Assembly (NCBI GenBank): GCA_002507175.1 | Contig: DAZE01000015.1 | Location: 1 to 64,000, forward strand | Reading direction: 5' to 3' | Source of the DNA: Euryarchaeota archaeon UBA558 | Lineage (GTDB): Archaea; Thermoplasmatota; Poseidoniia; Poseidoniales; Thalassarchaeaceae | DNA length: 64,000 nt | Shown: positions 62,436-64,000 of the stretch, piece after piece | Layout of the letters: every line of letters begins with the position of its first letter | How positions within the stretch are numbered: the first letter of the stretch is position 1 | The notes under the pieces: model-generated | Databases searched by the model: none | Seen by the model: the letters and a program-made list of their open reading frames with translations, nothing else | Told to the model about the DNA's origin: nothing | Program-made: the position numbers and the translations under genes

Positions 62436-63389
62436 TCATTCCCACTCAATTGTGCCTGGTGGCTTGTGTGTAATATCATACACAACCCGATTAACTTGGC
62501 CCTTCAGTGAGTTCGTAATCTCCGTACTGATTGATGCCAAGACCTCATGTGGAATTTCAGAAAATCTAGCACTCATTCCATCAAGGCTTGTGACCGCTCT
62601 GACGACTACTGTCTCTCCATGAACCCTGGTATCTCCGTGGACACCAACACTTCTGACAGGTAGTAGAGCAGCGAAATATTGCCATGGAAGTTCGCACAAG
62701 CCCTTCTCGGAGGCCTCCCTCAGCCTTGTCTCCACGATGTGGCAAGCCTCCCTGCAAGCTTCCACGCGTGGCCTAGTCAATTGGCCTAAAACGCGTACTG
62801 CCAGCCCAGGTCCCGGGAATGGTTGCCTCTCACTGGACTGGATGCCCAATTCCCTAGCGATTTGCCTGACTTCGTCTTTGTAGAACTCACGAAGTGGTTC
62901 AACTATCTCAAGGTCAACATCATCTGGCAGGCCTCCGACATTGTGGTGACTCTTGATAACATCACGCTGCCCTCCCCCTGACTCAATCCAATCGGGGGCT
63001 ATGGTTCCTTGAACAAGAAACTTGGCGCCGCATTTTTCCTGCTCCTCTTCAAAAACTCGTATGAATTGCTCCCCTATCACTTTGCGCTTTTCTTCGGGAT
63101 CTGTGACACCCTCGAGATTGCTGAAGAATCTCTCCGATGCATCTACGACCTGCAGTGTAATCCCCATATCTTCGAACATCTTGCTGACTTCATCGGTCTC
63201 ATCCTTTCGCATGAATCCAGTATCCACGTAAACGCAATGTAGGAGGCTTCCAACTGCCCGATGAGCAAGAACCGCTGCGACTGAGCTGTCAATTCCTCCG
63301 GAACATGCGATTATTGCTGTATCATCTATCTGTGACTGCAGAGCCTCGATGGCCTCATCGACCAGAACTTGAGTATCCAACATACTCAC
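62436..63389 (-). CDS. guaAB: GMP synthase, ATP-pyrophosphatase/dimerisation subunit (archaeal split type)
   Basis: A 317-residue protein matching only the C-terminal two domains of bacterial GuaA, which is how archaeal GMP synthetase subunit B is made; the glutaminase is a separate gene not seen here. The PP-loop is IACSGGIDSSVAAV, followed by YVDTGFMRKDE. The substrate region includes APDWIESGGGQRDVIKSHHN and ERQPFPGPGLAVRVLG, and the C-terminal dimerisation end is ITHKPPGTIEWE. It makes GMP from XMP with ammonia supplied by the partner. Its start overlaps the purE stop as ATGA, so both purine genes are coupled. Splitting of this enzyme is a good archaeal marker for the window. Confidence 0.95.
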   Translation of the reverse strand: MSMLDTQVLVDEAIEALQSQIDDTAIIACSGGIDSSVAAVLAHRAVGSLLHCVYVDTGFMRKDETDEVSKMFEDMGITLQVVDASERFFSNLEGVTDPEEKRKVIGEQFIRVFEEEQEKCGAKFLVQGTIAPDWIESGGGQRDVIKSHHNVGGLPDDVDLEIVEPLREFYKDEVRQIARELGIQSSERQPFPGPGLAVRVLGQLTRPRVEACREACHIVETRLREASEKGLCELPWQYFAALLPVRSVGVHGDTRVHGETVVVRAVTSLDGMSARFSEIPHEVLASISTEITNSLKGQVNRVVYDITHKPPGTIEWE

Positions 63390-63859
63390 CCCTGAATCGA
63401 TTCATCATCCGAAATGACCTTGGCGGTCATGGACGACCTATATTCCGAATAGGCATTGGAAAGGTCGTCATTCTTGGTAGCAAGAATCTGCACTGCGAGA
63501 GCCCCTGCATTGTCACCCCTGTCGACACCCACGGTAGCGACTGGCATCCCGGGAGGCATCTGAACAATAGAGAGCAGAGAATCGAAAGGTACCTTGCCCC
63601 CAACTGGAACCCCAATTACTGGCTTGCTGGTCATCGATGCGATAACACCAGGGAGAGCGGCCGCGACACCTGCCATGCCAATGAAAACCTGACAGCCAGA
63701 ATCCTCCGCGGAGCTGATTATCCCCTCCAAGTACTTCGGGGCCCTGTGTGCGGATGCCACTCTAATTTCGAAGCTCACATCGAACTTTTCAAGAACGGAT
63801 CTGCATTTCTCAGCAATCGGAAGGTCTGACTTAGAGCCTAGTACGACACATATGTCCAT
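63386..63859 (-). CDS. purE: Phosphoribosylaminoimidazole carboxylase, PurE class I-like (N5-CAIR mutase)
   Basis: A 157-residue protein of purine biosynthesis that moves the carboxyl of N5-CAIR to give CAIR. Signatures: VVLGSKSDLPIAEKC at the N terminus, VASAHRAPKYLEGII with the His used in the reaction, FIGMAGVAAALPGVIAS and VIGVPVGGKVPFDSLLSI. Full length for the class I family. It overlaps the GMP synthase gene downstream and starts 37 bases after the stop of the partial gene at the window edge. Confidence 0.95.
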   Translation of the reverse strand: MDICVVLGSKSDLPIAEKCRSVLEKFDVSFEIRVASAHRAPKYLEGIISSAEDSGCQVFIGMAGVAAALPGVIASMTSKPVIGVPVGGKVPFDSLLSIVQMPPGMPVATVGVDRGDNAGALAVQILATKNDDLSNAYSEYRSSMTAKVISDDESIQG

Positions 63860-63896
63860 GGCACTCGGGAAGTAAGGAGGTTCAAATGCCTGCCGT

Positions 63897-64000
63897 TCAT
63901 TCTTCCTCGTCGAATATTATGAGATTTGCCGGCCACTCTACTTCTGAACTAGTGACTGGGAATTCTCGGAGGAGTTTGAAAATGCCTTCAGATTCAGGGT
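63897..64000 (-). CDS. 3' end of an unidentified gene (cut by window edge)
   Basis: Only the last 33 codons are visible, encoding a C terminus that reads EGIFKLLREFPVTSSEVEWP then ANLIIFDEEE and a TGA at 63897-63899. It is upstream of purE on the same strand and 37 bases away, so it may belong to the same operon. PurK was considered but its conserved C terminus is not present. No family was recognised from so short a piece. Confidence 0.6.
   Translation of the reverse strand, partial: PESEGIFKLLREFPVTSSEVEWPANLIIFDEEE

Overview
The window reads as one contiguous piece of an archaeal chromosome, most likely a marine Euryarchaeote of the Marine Group II (Candidatus Poseidoniales) type. Three things point there. 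It carries a stand-alone archaeal-type GMP synthetase ATP-pyrophosphatase subunit and an XPD-like Fe-S helicase. Many genes have a TATA-like element about 24-31 bases before a start codon with no Shine-Dalgarno sequence, which is the arrangement of leaderless archaeal transcripts. It also has an unusual load of very large secreted proteins with DxDxDG calcium-binding (thrombospondin type 3) repeats, one ending in a PGF-CTERM-like sorting tail. The lineage is an inference; no rRNA gene is present.

Layout. 1-5004: the start of a glutamate dehydrogenase, an HD phosphohydrolase, a ribbon-helix-helix regulator with a likely own operator, an XPD/DinG-type helicase and a small unknown protein. 5007-16854: two surface proteins in tandem, the downstream one a giant of about 2970 residues with TSP3 repeats, a transglutaminase-like domain, a long Ig-like stalk, a membrane anchor and a cytoplasmic DUF4129-like domain. 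16968-18221: tRNA-Leu(TAA) and a folB plus pteridine-reductase-like pair. 18477-27012: a compact operon for a complete 2-oxoacid dehydrogenase complex (E1 alpha, E1 beta, E2, E3) with its own lipoate enzymes (lipA first, lipB last), then a class V aminotransferase and a UbiX-like flavin prenyltransferase. 27058-38873: a lamin-tail/phospholipase D surface protein, an acyltransferase-like membrane protein, a secreted M60-like metalloprotease, glyA and a TSP3 protein. 38938-40554: a 1-pyrroline-5-carboxylate dehydrogenase.

40531-56052 is an alpha-glucan locus. A membrane-anchored GH57 amylopullulanase-like enzyme would cut polymer outside the cell; an ABC importer (binding protein, two permeases, ATPase) would take up malto-oligosaccharides; GH13 alpha-glucosidase, 4-alpha-glucanotransferase, alpha-glucan phosphorylase and a ROK glucokinase would route them to glucose phosphates. 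About 5.5 kb further on lies a protein that joins a CBM48-like glucan-binding domain to a winged-helix DNA-binding domain. The importer's binding protein ends in a similar domain, so the same fold may read glucans both outside and inside the cell. This is the most unusual idea in the window.

56089-64000: two tiny membrane proteins, an unknown 517-residue membrane protein, a secreted beta-propeller/TSP3 protein, a membrane protein apparently broken by a frameshift near its C terminus, the CBM-HTH protein, tRNA-Asn(GTT), and a purE-guaA(B) pair. No rRNA, CRISPR array, insertion sequence or phage gene was found. No gene-free stretch exceeds 300 bases; the longest are 18222-18476 and 2370-2602.
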